Source: an uncultured Pelagibacteraceae bacterium
GTDB taxonomy: Bacteria; Pseudomonadota; Alphaproteobacteria; Pelagibacterales; Pelagibacteraceae
Length of the DNA stretch: 33,383 nt
NCBI GenBank assembly: GCA_902540785.1
Contig: CACBOA010000008.1
Span: 1-33,383, forward strand
Direction of reading: 5' to 3'
Positions 25,387 through 33,383 of the stretch are shown here, one piece after another (position 1 is the stretch's first letter; each line of letters begins with the position of its first letter). The notes beneath the pieces were generated by a model, which saw nothing but the letters and a program-made list of their open reading frames with translations, was not told where the DNA came from and searched no databases. A program made the translations under genes and the position numbers.

Positions 25387-25631
25387 TGAGTGCTACCGGA
25401 CTTGCTATAATATATATAATCATTTGGTGGATTGTTTTTTTTGCGATTTTACCTATTGATGTTGATAGAATAAAGATTAAAAAAATTGAAGGTGAGGATC
25501 CTGGATCACCAGAAAATCCAAAGATTTTAAAAAAATTCATTTATTGCACTGGAATAACAACTATTTTATTCACAATTATATATTTGTTAATGAGGTTTGA
25601 ATATTTAAACTTAAGAAATATAATCATCTAA
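25386..25631 (+). CDS. DUF1467 family small membrane protein
   Basis: An 81-residue protein with two predicted transmembrane helices (about 4-24 and 49-70), separated by a charged loop containing EGEDPGSPENP (35-45). The pattern YIIIWWIVFFAILPI followed by a Pro/Gly-rich loop is typical of DUF1467, a family of unknown function often found beside rnj and proS in alphaproteobacteria. Its start overlaps the rnj stop and proS follows after one base. No function is known or proposed. Confidence 0.8.
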   Translation: MSATGLAIIYIIIWWIVFFAILPIDVDRIKIKKIEGEDPGSPENPKILKKFIYCTGITTILFTIIYLLMRFEYLNLRNIII

Positions 25632-25632
25632 C

Positions 25633-26967
25633 ATGCATATTTCAAAATCTTTTATTCCAATTTTAAAAAATAATCCCTCAGAGGCTAAAATTAAATCCCA
25701 CCAATTAATGTTAAGGGTGGGTATGATAAAACAATCATCAGCAGGTATATACTCCTGGTTACCTCTTGGCTTTAAAGTTATGAAGAAAATTGAACAAATT
25801 GTAAGGGAAGAACAAGATGGGATTGGAGTTCAAGAAATTTTAATGCCAACAATACAATCCAGTGAAATTTGGAAAGAAAGCGGAAGATATAAAGATTACG
25901 GTGAGGAAATGCTAAGAATAAAAGATCGTCAAAATCGTGAAATGTTGTATGGCCCTACAAATGAGGAATTGATAACAGATATATTCAGAACCTCGATTAA
26001 ATCTTATAAATCTCTTCCACAACTTTTATATCATATTCAATGGAAATTTAGAGATGAAATTAGACCAAGGTTTGGTATAATGAGATGTAGAGAGTTCTAC
26101 ATGAAAGATGCTTATTCTTTCGATATATCTGACGAAGAAGCACTTTTTTCTTATAATAAATTTTTCTTATCATATCTTAAAACATTTAAAAAATTAAATT
26201 TAAAAGCTATACCAATGGCAGCAGATACAGGTCCAATTGGGGGAAGTCTATCTCATGAATTCATTATTTTAGCTGAAACTGGTGAAAGTAAAATTTTTAC
26301 TGACAAAAGAATTTTTGATTTAAGTATAGACAATGCAAAATTAGAGAAAGAATCTCTAGGGAATATGAGAAAAGAATATGAACAATATTATTCAGTTACC
26401 GATGAAAAATTTGATAAGACTGAATTTGAGAAGAAAGTTTCTGAAAAAAATAGATTAATAACAAAAGGAATTGAAGTTGGTCATATATTCTATTTTGGAG
26501 ATAAATATTCTAAACCAATGGGTGCGTCAGTTGATTTACCAGGTGGAAAAAAAGATTTTGTTAAAATGGGTTCTTACGGCATAGGGGTTTCTAGATTAGT
26601 GGGCGCAATAATAGAGGCCAAATATGATGAAAAAAATGAAGTCATGAAATGGCCGATTTCTATTGCTCCCTATCATGTTGCGATAATTCCAATGATCAAC
26701 AAAAATGACAATTCACAATTAGATAAAGCAAATAATATTTTACTAGAACTTGAAAAAAATAATATTGAGGCAATAATTGATGATACTGATGAAAATATCT
26801 CATCAAAAATTAAAAAGATGAATTTAATAGGTGCACCTTTTCAAATTATAATTGGTAAACAGGTTGAAGGCGATAAATTGGAGTTTAAAGAAGTTGATGG
26901 AGCATCTCAAAAAATTGAATTAAAAGATATCATTAAGATAATTAATAAACAAAAAGTAAACAATTGA
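25633..26967 (+). CDS. proS: Prolyl-tRNA synthetase (short alphaproteobacterial type, no editing insertion)
   Basis: A 444-residue class II aminoacyl-tRNA synthetase charging tRNA-Pro. Motif 1 lies near 30-60. GPTNEE (107-112) binds ATP and proline, motif 2 is WKFRDEIRPRFGIMRCREF (137-155), and motif 3 is MGSYGIGVSRLVGA (312-325). The anticodon-binding domain occupies about 340-440. The roughly 180-residue INS editing domain of the common bacterial enzyme, usually between motifs 2 and 3, is absent, as in other alphaproteobacteria. Proofreading of misacylated Ala-tRNA-Pro would then depend on a separate protein, not seen here. The stop overlaps the lolC start. Confidence 0.95.
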   Translation: MHISKSFIPILKNNPSEAKIKSHQLMLRVGMIKQSSAGIYSWLPLGFKVMKKIEQIVREEQDGIGVQEILMPTIQSSEIWKESGRYKDYGEEMLRIKDRQNREMLYGPTNEELITDIFRTSIKSYKSLPQLLYHIQWKFRDEIRPRFGIMRCREFYMKDAYSFDISDEEALFSYNKFFLSYLKTFKKLNLKAIPMAADTGPIGGSLSHEFIILAETGESKIFTDKRIFDLSIDNAKLEKESLGNMRKEYEQYYSVTDEKFDKTEFEKKVSEKNRLITKGIEVGHIFYFGDKYSKPMGASVDLPGGKKDFVKMGSYGIGVSRLVGAIIEAKYDEKNEVMKWPISIAPYHVAIIPMINKNDNSQLDKANNILLELEKNNIEAIIDDTDENISSKIKKMNLIGAPFQIIIGKQVEGDKLEFKEVDGASQKIELKDIIKIINKQKVNN

Positions 26968-28196
26968 TTTCTCGATTAGAAAAAGAGATTACATTTAGAT
27001 TTTTAAAAGCCAGAAAAAAAGATGGTTTTCTAAATATTATTTCAATTTTTTCATTTATTGGAATTGGGCTTGGTGTTGCTGTCTTAATAGTTGTTATGTC
27101 CGTTATGAATGGTTTTAGAACAGAATTGGTAAATAAGATTATTGGTTTTAATGCCCATATGACAGTGAAGCCTTATGAAAACAAAATTGAAAAAGAAAAA
27201 TTAGATAACCAAAACTTAAAATCAATTTCTGAAAGTTTAATTTTTAGTAATTCAGGTGAGGGAATTATGATCAAAAAAGATATTACTAAAGGTATTCTTT
27301 TAAGAGGATATTTTGCAAAAGATTTTTCTAAATTAGACATTGTTAACAATGGAAATTTTTTAGGCGGTAAAAATAAATTATCAAATAATTTTATATCTAT
27401 AAGTAAAGAATTAAGTTTTTCTCTAAACCTAGAGATTGGTGATGAAATTACATTGATGTCTTCATCTGGTGTACAAACAATTATTGGTAATCTTCCTAAG
27501 CAAAAAAAATTTACAGTAATTTCACTTTTTGATAGTGGTGTGATTGATTTTGATAATAATGTTGCTTTTATAAATCTGGTCACACTCGAGGAGTTTTTTA
27601 ATTTAAAACCCAAAGACCGTAATTTAGAGATTTATTTAAATAACCCTAAAAATATAGAATATCAAAAAACTTTAGTTCAAAAAATTTTTAATAATGAATT
27701 TATTTATACCTGGTCTGATATGAATAGATCTTTGTTTTCAGCATTAAAAGTTGAACGAAATGTTATGTTTATAATTTTAACATTAATTATAATCGTTGCA
27801 GCTTTTAATATAATTTCTGGTTTAACAATATTAGTAAAAAATAAAACAAAAGAAATTGCTATATTAAAATCCATTGGTGTTCTTAATAAATCAATTATAA
27901 AAATTTTTTTCTTAATTGGTGTAATTATTGGAACTTCAGCAACAATCTTTGGTATAATCTTAGGGGTTACTTTTTCAATGTATGTAGAAAATTTGAGACA
28001 ATTTCTAAGTGAATTTTTTAACATTAGCTTATTTCCTGAGGAAATATATTTTTTAAGCTCCATGCCTTCAGAAATTAATCCAATTTCAATATTAATTATT
28101 TCTGCTTGTTCAATTATGATAACTATTTTGGTATCAATATTTCCAGCATTTAAAGCCGCAAAACTTGATCCAATAAAATCCCTTAAATATGAGTAA
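26964..28196 (+). CDS. lolC: Lipoprotein-releasing ABC transporter permease (LolC/LolE family)
   Basis: A 410-residue inner-membrane permease that extracts outer-membrane lipoproteins for hand-over to LolA. It has four transmembrane helices, one near 25-48 and three after a large periplasmic domain (about 266-290, 313-345, 372-398). The N-terminus RLEKEITFRFLKARKKDGF and SFIGIGLGVAVLIVVMSVMNGFR are strongly LolC/E-like, which supports the TTG start at 26964 overlapping the proS TGA. Alphaproteobacteria usually have a single LolC/E protein that presumably works as a homodimer with LolD. The lolD start lies inside its last codons. Confidence 0.92.
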   Translation: MISRLEKEITFRFLKARKKDGFLNIISIFSFIGIGLGVAVLIVVMSVMNGFRTELVNKIIGFNAHMTVKPYENKIEKEKLDNQNLKSISESLIFSNSGEGIMIKKDITKGILLRGYFAKDFSKLDIVNNGNFLGGKNKLSNNFISISKELSFSLNLEIGDEITLMSSSGVQTIIGNLPKQKKFTVISLFDSGVIDFDNNVAFINLVTLEEFFNLKPKDRNLEIYLNNPKNIEYQKTLVQKIFNNEFIYTWSDMNRSLFSALKVERNVMFIILTLIIIVAAFNIISGLTILVKNKTKEIAILKSIGVLNKSIIKIFFLIGVIIGTSATIFGIILGVTFSMYVENLRQFLSEFFNISLFPEEIYFLSSMPSEINPISILIISACSIMITILVSIFPAFKAAKLDPIKSLKYE

Positions 28197-28872
28197 TATA
28201 ATTAAAATTTCAAAATTAAATAAATCTTTTGAAGGTATTAAAAAAATTAATGTTCTAAAAAGTATTTCTTATAGTTTTAAAAGAGGTAAGATTTATTCTT
28301 TAATGGGCCCATCAGGCTCAGGTAAATCAACATTATTAAATTTGCTATCTTTAATTGATAGACCTAGTTCAGGTTCAATTATATTTGAAAATAAAAAGAT
28401 AAATTACAACAATACTGATAAAAATGATATTTTAAGAGCAGATAAGATTGGAATTATCTACCAACAAGACAATTTACTTCCAGATTTTACTTCACTGGAG
28501 AATATTTATTTAGCTGCTTTGGCTGGTGGAAATGATGAGAAAGTTGCAATTAATAAGGCAAAAAATTTATTGAAAAAAGTTGGGTTGACTAATAGATCAG
28601 AACATTTTCCTTCACAATTATCTGGCGGTGAAAAACAGAGGATTGCAATTGCAAGAGCAGTTGTCAATAATCCGCAAGTAATTTTAGCCGATGAGCCAAC
28701 TGGTAGCTTAGATATACAAACAGCAAAAGAAACTTTTGGACTTTTAAAAAATCAAATAAATAAAGAAAGATTAATAATATTTGCAACTCATAATAGATTT
28801 TTTGCAAATAAGGCTGATTGCTTATTGGAAATAACTAATGGTAATATAAAAACCATTAATGCTCGAATCTAA
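28189..28872 (+). CDS. lolD: Lipoprotein-releasing system ATP-binding protein
   Basis: A 227-residue ABC ATPase powering the Lol permease on the cytoplasmic side. The Walker A motif is GPSGSGKST (40-48), the Q-loop is near IYQQDNLLPD (91-100), the signature is LSGGEKQRIAIARA (145-158), Walker B is VILADEPTGSLD (165-176) and the switch His is in ATHNRF (200-205). NLLPDFTSLENI is typical of the LolD/MacB branch. It overlaps lolC by 8 bases and dnaE by 14 bases. Adjacency to the permease makes the assignment secure. Confidence 0.94.
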   Translation: MSNIIKISKLNKSFEGIKKINVLKSISYSFKRGKIYSLMGPSGSGKSTLLNLLSLIDRPSSGSIIFENKKINYNNTDKNDILRADKIGIIYQQDNLLPDFTSLENIYLAALAGGNDEKVAINKAKNLLKKVGLTNRSEHFPSQLSGGEKQRIAIARAVVNNPQVILADEPTGSLDIQTAKETFGLLKNQINKERLIIFATHNRFFANKADCLLEITNGNIKTINARI

Positions 28873-31800
28873 ATTTCAAAAGTTTAATCATTTAAAACTC
28901 CATACACAATATTCTATTTGTGAAGGCGCAATAAAAATAGATGAGATTAAAGAATCTTCAAAAGAAAATAAGATTAAGTCTTTGGGTATATGCGATACAT
29001 CAAATTTATGTGGTGCATTAGAATTTTCAGATAAACTATCCAAGATTGGCACTCAGCCAATAATAGGAACTCAAATTAATTTTAAGTATGAGGAAACTAT
29101 AGGCTTACTACCACTTTTTGCTATGAATGAGAAAGGTTATAAAAGAATTATTGAACTATCTTCTTTATCTTATTTGGATAATAATAAGTTATCAGAGCCA
29201 AATGTTCCTTTTAGTGAACTATTAAAAAAAGATGAGGGTGTTGCTATATTTTCTGGAACTGTATTTGGTTTATTTGGGAATTTATTTGATAAAGGTAAAT
29301 ATTCAGATATTGAAAAATTATATTCAAAACTCAAACTAATTTATAAAGATAGATTTTATATTGAATTACAAAGACATGGAGATCGTAATGAAGATAGTTT
29401 TGAAAAAATGAATTTAAAAAAATCTTATGATTTAGAAATTCCTTTGATTGCAACAAACGAGACTTTTTATATTGATAAAGATATGCACGAAGCGCATGAT
29501 GCACTAATTTGTATTAAGAATAAGACATATATACAGGAAAAAAATAGAGTAAGATTTAGTAACAAGCATTATTTAAGAGATGATAAAGAAATGTATGAAT
29601 TATTTTCTGATATTCCTGAGGCACTTGAAAATAATTATAATTTTCCTTATAGATGCAGCTACAAACCCTCATTCTCAAAACCTATTTTACCCAATATTAG
29701 TTCTGAAAAAGATGGAAACGCAGATGATATTCTCAAAAAAAATTCACTCATTGGGTTAAAAGACAAATTCATCAAAGTTTTTAAAAAAGATATTAATGAT
29801 TTTACTTCAGACAATAATTATCAAAAATATCTTGATAGACTTAATCATGAATTGAATATTATTACTGAAATGAAATATTCAAGTTATTTTTTGATTGTAT
29901 CTGATTACATTAAATGGGCAAAAACAAACAATATACCTGTGGGTCCTGGAAGAGGATCGGGTGCTGGATCATTAGTTGCTTGGTGTCTTTCAATCACAGA
30001 TGTTGACCCAATTAAATTTAATTTGATATTTGAAAGATTTTTAAATCCTGATCGTATATCTATGCCTGATTTTGATATTGATTTTTGCGAGGAAAAAAGA
30101 GATCTGGTTTTTGAGTATCTTACAAAAAAATATAAAGACAGCGTTGCACATATTATTACTTTTGGAAAATTAAAAGCTAGAATGGTAATACGAGATGTGG
30201 GTCGTGTAATGGGTTTGTCATATGGTTTCGTTGATAGTATCTCAAAAATGATACCATTTGATCCTTCAAGACCACAAAATTTAACAGAATGCATAGCTGG
30301 AGAGCCAAGACTTCAAAAATTAATAAATGAAGATCCCAGAGTTAAAAAATTAATTGATTTATCTTTGAATCTAGAGGGACTAAATAGAAATGTCGCTACT
30401 CATGCGGCGGGTGTTGTTATAGCTGATAAAAAATTAACAGATGTAGTACCATTATATAAAGATAATACAGCAGATTTACTTCTGCCTTCAACACAATTTG
30501 ATATGTATTCGGCTGAAAACGCTGGATTAATAAAATTTGATTTTTTAGGTCTAAAAACTTTGACAGTAATAAATAATACTCAAAATATTATAAGGAAAAA
30601 AAATAAAGATTTTGACATAGAAAATATTAATTATGATGACCAAAAAGTTTTTGAGCTATTATCTTCAGGTAAAACTGTTGGATTGTTCCAAATTGAAAGT
30701 GCCGGAATGAGAGAGGCTCTTATTCAAATGAAACCAAACCACATTGAGGATATTATAGCACTAGTAGCACTCTACAGACCTGGTCCAATGAGCAATATAC
30801 CAATTTATAATGATTGTAAGCATGGAAAACAAAAACCAGACTATCTTCATCCATTATTAGAGGAAATCCTTAAGCCAACTTATGGTGTTATAATATATCA
30901 GGAACAAGTTATGCAAATAGCACAAAAATTATCAGGCTATACTGCGGGCCAAGCAGATATATTAAGAAGAGCGATGGGCAAGAAAAAAAGGGCCGAACTA
31001 GAAAGACAAAAACAAAGTTTTATCTCTGGTGCAGTAAAAAACGGTATTAGCAAAGAAGTTGCAGCTGGTATATTTTTAAAGATAGAACCTTTTGCAGAAT
31101 ATGGATTTAACAAAAGTCATGCTGCGGCGTATGCAATAATTTCTTACCAAACAGCTTATTTAAAAACATATTTTCCTAAAGAATTTATAGCTGCTTCAAT
31201 GACAATGGATATTTCAAATCAAAACAAACTAAGTGAGTTTTATGAAGAACTCAAAAGACTTGATATAGAGATTAAAAGGCCAAATATAAATGAGTGTTTT
31301 GCAGATTTTAGAAATGATGAACAAAAATTTTATTATGCACTAGGAGGTATTAAAGCAGTTGGTTATGAAGCAGTTTCAAATATTGTTAAAGAAAGAACAA
31401 AGAATGGAAAGTTTAAATCAATTAATGATTTTTTAAACAGAATAAACCCTAAAGATATAAATAAACTACAGTTAGAGGGATTGGTAAAAGCTGGTGCTTT
31501 TGATTGCTTAAATGAGAACAGACAGTCCTTATTTAATTCTATTCCCAATTTTATAACAAAATCTAAAAATATTTATGAGAATAAATCAGCAAATCAGATT
31601 GATCTTTTTGGAGAAAGTGAAAATAAAAACGATGATTTTATATCTAATACAAAAGATTGGAAATTTGAAGAAAGATTATCGAGAGAATTTGAGGCAGTCG
31701 GTTTTTTTATATCCGATCATCCATTGAACCAATTTAAAGAAATTTTTAATGATTATAACATAATTAATTATCAAAAATTTAATAATAAAGATGAGACAAA

Positions 31801-32275
31801 TGACGCAAACATAGCTGCAACTTTGCTTAAAGTTCAGGAAAGAAAGACATCCAAAGGTAATGCTTATGCAATATTGAAATTAACTGATCTTTCAAGTGTA
31901 TTTGAATTATTTGTATTTTCTGAAACTCTTGAATCTAATCGGAATATTTTAAAGGAAGGGAATTCATTAATAATAACTGTTATCAAATCTTCATCGGATG
32001 AGGGCAATAGATTTAAAAGAATAAATGTAAAAAAAATTGTCTCTCTTAAAGACTTATTAAATAACCCGATAAAGAATATTACTTTTACTCTTAATTCTTT
32101 AAAAGACTTAAACGAATTATCAAAATTTTTAGTTGATCCTGGAGAGACAAAAATAAAAATTAAAATACAAGAAAATGATAAAAGTTTAGATTTTCATTTA
32201 CAAAATGGTAGAAAATTAGATAGAAAAACGGTTAATCTTTTAAAAAATAAGCAAATATCTTCAATAATTCACTAA
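28859..32275 (+). CDS. dnaE: DNA polymerase III subunit alpha
   Basis: A 1138-residue replicative C-family polymerase. The N-terminal PHP domain begins HLKLHTQYS. The polymerase core includes PVGPGRGSGAGSLVAW (about 361-376), the catalytic pair in MPDFDIDF (about 402-409) and the third catalytic acidic residue in KFDFLGLKTL (about 560). NRNVATHAAGVVI and YGVIIYQEQVMQIAQKLSGY are further signatures. A helix-hairpin-helix region (about 830-880) and an OB domain (about 985-1060) follow. Length is close to that of E. coli DnaE (1160). It overlaps lolD by 14 bases; the ATG fits the family N-terminus. It ends the 22-gene run and is followed by a 127-base gap. Confidence 0.97.
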   Translation: MLESKFQKFNHLKLHTQYSICEGAIKIDEIKESSKENKIKSLGICDTSNLCGALEFSDKLSKIGTQPIIGTQINFKYEETIGLLPLFAMNEKGYKRIIELSSLSYLDNNKLSEPNVPFSELLKKDEGVAIFSGTVFGLFGNLFDKGKYSDIEKLYSKLKLIYKDRFYIELQRHGDRNEDSFEKMNLKKSYDLEIPLIATNETFYIDKDMHEAHDALICIKNKTYIQEKNRVRFSNKHYLRDDKEMYELFSDIPEALENNYNFPYRCSYKPSFSKPILPNISSEKDGNADDILKKNSLIGLKDKFIKVFKKDINDFTSDNNYQKYLDRLNHELNIITEMKYSSYFLIVSDYIKWAKTNNIPVGPGRGSGAGSLVAWCLSITDVDPIKFNLIFERFLNPDRISMPDFDIDFCEEKRDLVFEYLTKKYKDSVAHIITFGKLKARMVIRDVGRVMGLSYGFVDSISKMIPFDPSRPQNLTECIAGEPRLQKLINEDPRVKKLIDLSLNLEGLNRNVATHAAGVVIADKKLTDVVPLYKDNTADLLLPSTQFDMYSAENAGLIKFDFLGLKTLTVINNTQNIIRKKNKDFDIENINYDDQKVFELLSSGKTVGLFQIESAGMREALIQMKPNHIEDIIALVALYRPGPMSNIPIYNDCKHGKQKPDYLHPLLEEILKPTYGVIIYQEQVMQIAQKLSGYTAGQADILRRAMGKKKRAELERQKQSFISGAVKNGISKEVAAGIFLKIEPFAEYGFNKSHAAAYAIISYQTAYLKTYFPKEFIAASMTMDISNQNKLSEFYEELKRLDIEIKRPNINECFADFRNDEQKFYYALGGIKAVGYEAVSNIVKERTKNGKFKSINDFLNRINPKDINKLQLEGLVKAGAFDCLNENRQSLFNSIPNFITKSKNIYENKSANQIDLFGESENKNDDFISNTKDWKFEERLSREFEAVGFFISDHPLNQFKEIFNDYNIINYQKFNNKDETNDANIAATLLKVQERKTSKGNAYAILKLTDLSSVFELFVFSETLESNRNILKEGNSLIITVIKSSSDEGNRFKRINVKKIVSLKDLLNNPIKNITFTLNSLKDLNELSKFLVDPGETKIKIKIQENDKSLDFHLQNGRKLDRKTVNLLKNKQISSIIH

Positions 32276-32302
32276 ATTAAGCTTGTTTAATATAAAAAAT
32301 AT

Positions 32303-32330
32303 TTGTAAACATTCGCAAATTAATTAATAC
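32303..32330 (+). promoter_or_regulatory. Weak promoter candidate for rpsB-tsf
   Basis: TTGTAA (32303-32308) and TAATAC (32325-32330) are 16 bases apart, which would start transcription near 32337 and leave a leader of about 66 bases. The -10 matches the consensus poorly. The assignment rests mainly on the need for a start in the only sizeable gap after dnaE. Confidence 0.25.
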
Positions 32331-32351
32331 GCACACAGTTTTTGGTTTTAT

Positions 32352-32402
32352 ACCTCCGGTCCTTAATTGGAAATTACTGTGGTGGCATAACCGGGAAAAA
32401 AT
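32352..32402 (+). promoter_or_regulatory. Structured rpsB leader (ribosomal protein S2 autoregulatory RNA candidate)
   Basis: This is a G+C-richer patch in the AT-rich gap. An outer stem CCGGT (32356-32360) pairs with ACCGG (32390-32394). An inner hairpin TAATT (32364-32368) pairs with AATTA (32372-32376) around loop GGA. The 3' side of the outer stem runs into GGGA (32393-32396), well spaced from the ATG at 32403, so the stem would partly hide the ribosome binding site. Comparative work on Candidatus Pelagibacter described a candidate cis-regulatory RNA before rpsB, and this position matches. Feedback by S2 is inferred. Confidence 0.6.
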
Positions 32403-33218
32403 ATGAAGATACCTAACGTTACAATACAACAATTGCTAGAGGCTGGAGTCCATTTAGGCCATAAAACTTTAAGATGGAATCCAAAAATGAAGAAATATAT
32501 TTTTGGAAAAAGAGATTCGATACACATAATTGATCTAACTCAAACATTACAACTTACTAAAATTGCTCTTGAAAAAGTTTATGAAACGATTTCAAATAAT
32601 GGAAAAATTCTATTTGTTTCAACGAAAAAACAGGCTTCTGAAGCAATTGCTGAAGTGGCAAAAGAAACTGATCAATATTTCGTAAATTATAGATGGCTTG
32701 GGGGAATGCTTACCAATTGGGGAACTATATCAAACTCAATAAAAAAATTAAAAAAATTAGAAATTGATCTAACATCAGAAAATAGAGGTTTTACAAAGAA
32801 AGAACTTTTAAAAATGAGCGTTAAAAAAGATAAATTGCAAAGATCTTTAGGCGGAATTTCTGAAATGAAAAAAATTCCTGACCTCGTTTTTATTATAGAT
32901 ACTAATTATGAGTCTTTAGCAATTCAAGAGTCATCAAAATTAGGAATTCCAATTATAGCTATTCTTGACAGTAATTCAAATCCTGATGGTATCGATTTTC
33001 CTATACCTGGAAATGATGATGCTAGAAGATCAATTGATCTTTACTGCTCTCTCATAAAAGAAACGATTATTAGTGCTAAGAAAAATGTTCCTGTTACAGA
33101 GGTTAAAAAGTCTGTTGATAAAAGTAATGAAGAAAAATCAGATAAAACAAGACAAGAACTTGATAGAGAGAAACTCGATAAAAAATTTTCTAAAAAAGAT
33201 AAAGAAAAATTGAATTAA
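32403..33218 (+). CDS. rpsB: 30S ribosomal protein S2
   Basis: A 271-residue S2 protein of the small ribosomal subunit. The N-terminus [21 protein letters not shown] is the S2 signature. [23 protein letters not shown] and [26 protein letters not shown] follow in the expected order. The last ~40 residues form a Lys/Glu/Asp-rich, low-complexity tail that extends past the conserved domain; such tails occur in other alphaproteobacteria. tsf follows after one base, the usual rpsB-tsf pairing. Regulation through the leader hairpin just upstream is likely. Confidence 0.97.
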   Translation: MKIPNVTIQQLLEAGVHLGHKTLRWNPKMKKYIFGKRDSIHIIDLTQTLQLTKIALEKVYETISNNGKILFVSTKKQASEAIAEVAKETDQYFVNYRWLGGMLTNWGTISNSIKKLKKLEIDLTSENRGFTKKELLKMSVKKDKLQRSLGGISEMKKIPDLVFIIDTNYESLAIQESSKLGIPIIAILDSNSNPDGIDFPIPGNDDARRSIDLYCSLIKETIISAKKNVPVTEVKKSVDKSNEEKSDKTRQELDREKLDKKFSKKDKEKLN

Positions 33219-33219
33219 A

Positions 33220-33383
33220 ATGAGCGATATTGAGAAAGTAAAAAAACTTAGAGAGGCAACAGGAGCTGGATTTAAAGATTGTAATTTAGCTATCAAAGAA
33301 TCTAAGGGAAATTTAGATAAAGCAGTCGAAATTTTAAGGGTTAAAGGAATTTCAAAAGCATCAAAAAAAATGTCAAGAGAGGC
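33220..33383 (+). CDS. tsf: Elongation factor Ts (partial, truncated by the right edge)
   Basis: An ATG one base after the rpsB stop opens a frame of 54 codons to the window end. The N-terminal UBA-like domain of EF-Ts is clear: [18 protein letters not shown] (7-24), then [15 protein letters not shown] and a Lys-rich segment. EF-Ts recycles EF-Tu from GDP to GTP form. Position after rpsB and the N-terminal match make the call firm although most of the protein is missing. Confidence 0.95.
   Translation, partial: MSDIEKVKKLREATGAGFKDCNLAIKESKGNLDKAVEILRVKGISKASKKMSRE

Noticed and set aside
32285-32310. GTTTA...TAAAC hairpin after dnaE as a terminator
   Set aside because: The stem is almost all A-T, has a three-base bulge and no T run after it, so it is too weak to call an intrinsic terminator.
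1-33383. Mobile elements, CRISPR arrays, prophage, rRNA
   Set aside because: No transposase, integrase, spaced direct repeats, phage structural genes or rRNA sequence was seen on either strand.

Overview
The window looks like a chromosomal segment of a streamlined marine alphaproteobacterium of the SAR11 clade (Candidatus Pelagibacter or a close relative). The reasons are very low G+C, lysine/asparagine-rich proteins, almost no intergenic DNA, few Shine-Dalgarno sequences, and an alphaproteobacterial gene order: nuoA-N, birA, coaX, rnj, DUF1467, proS, lolC, lolD, dnaE, then rpsB-tsf. No database search was possible, so the clade is inferred from gene order, protein family resemblance and composition.

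Region 1 (1-8209) is an accessory cell-surface sugar locus. A partial FkbM-type methyltransferase reads out of the left edge on the minus strand. A plus-strand operon (553-5249) encodes a two-subunit thiamine-diphosphate (ThDP) enzyme, a heptose-7-phosphate kinase (HddA-like), a DegT-fold PLP enzyme with His where aminotransferases have the PLP lysine (ColD-like), an RmlC-like epimerase and an SDR epimerase/dehydratase. It meets a convergent minus-strand operon (8209-5246) encoding GmhA, a CgeB-like glycosyltransferase and an HddC-GmhB fusion. GmhA, HddA, GmhB and HddC together cover the route from sedoheptulose 7-phosphate to GDP-D-glycero-alpha-D-manno-heptose. The remaining enzymes suggest that this heptose, or another nucleotide sugar, is then deoxygenated, epimerised and possibly chain-extended. 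This is the most unusual part of the window.

Region 2 (8210-8589) holds divergent promoter candidates, tRNA-Val(UAC), tRNA-Asp(GUC) and the nuo promoter region. A TGATAAT-C-GTTATCA palindrome there overlaps a candidate -35 box and resembles an iron-responsive operator.

Region 3 (8590-32275) is a run of 22 plus-strand genes with no gap longer than 12 bases. It holds all fourteen subunits of respiratory complex I (nuoA-N), then birA (minimal catalytic domain), coaX, rnj, a DUF1467 membrane protein, proS, lolC, lolD and dnaE. Many junctions are stop/start overlaps.

Region 4 (32276-33383) holds a 127-base intergenic stretch with a hairpin just before rpsB that partly covers the ribosome binding site, then rpsB and the start of tsf. 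It matches the position of a cis-regulatory RNA candidate already described before rpsB in Pelagibacter.

No insertion sequence, CRISPR array, phage gene, rRNA or replication origin was seen. No stretch longer than 300 bases lacks a gene.
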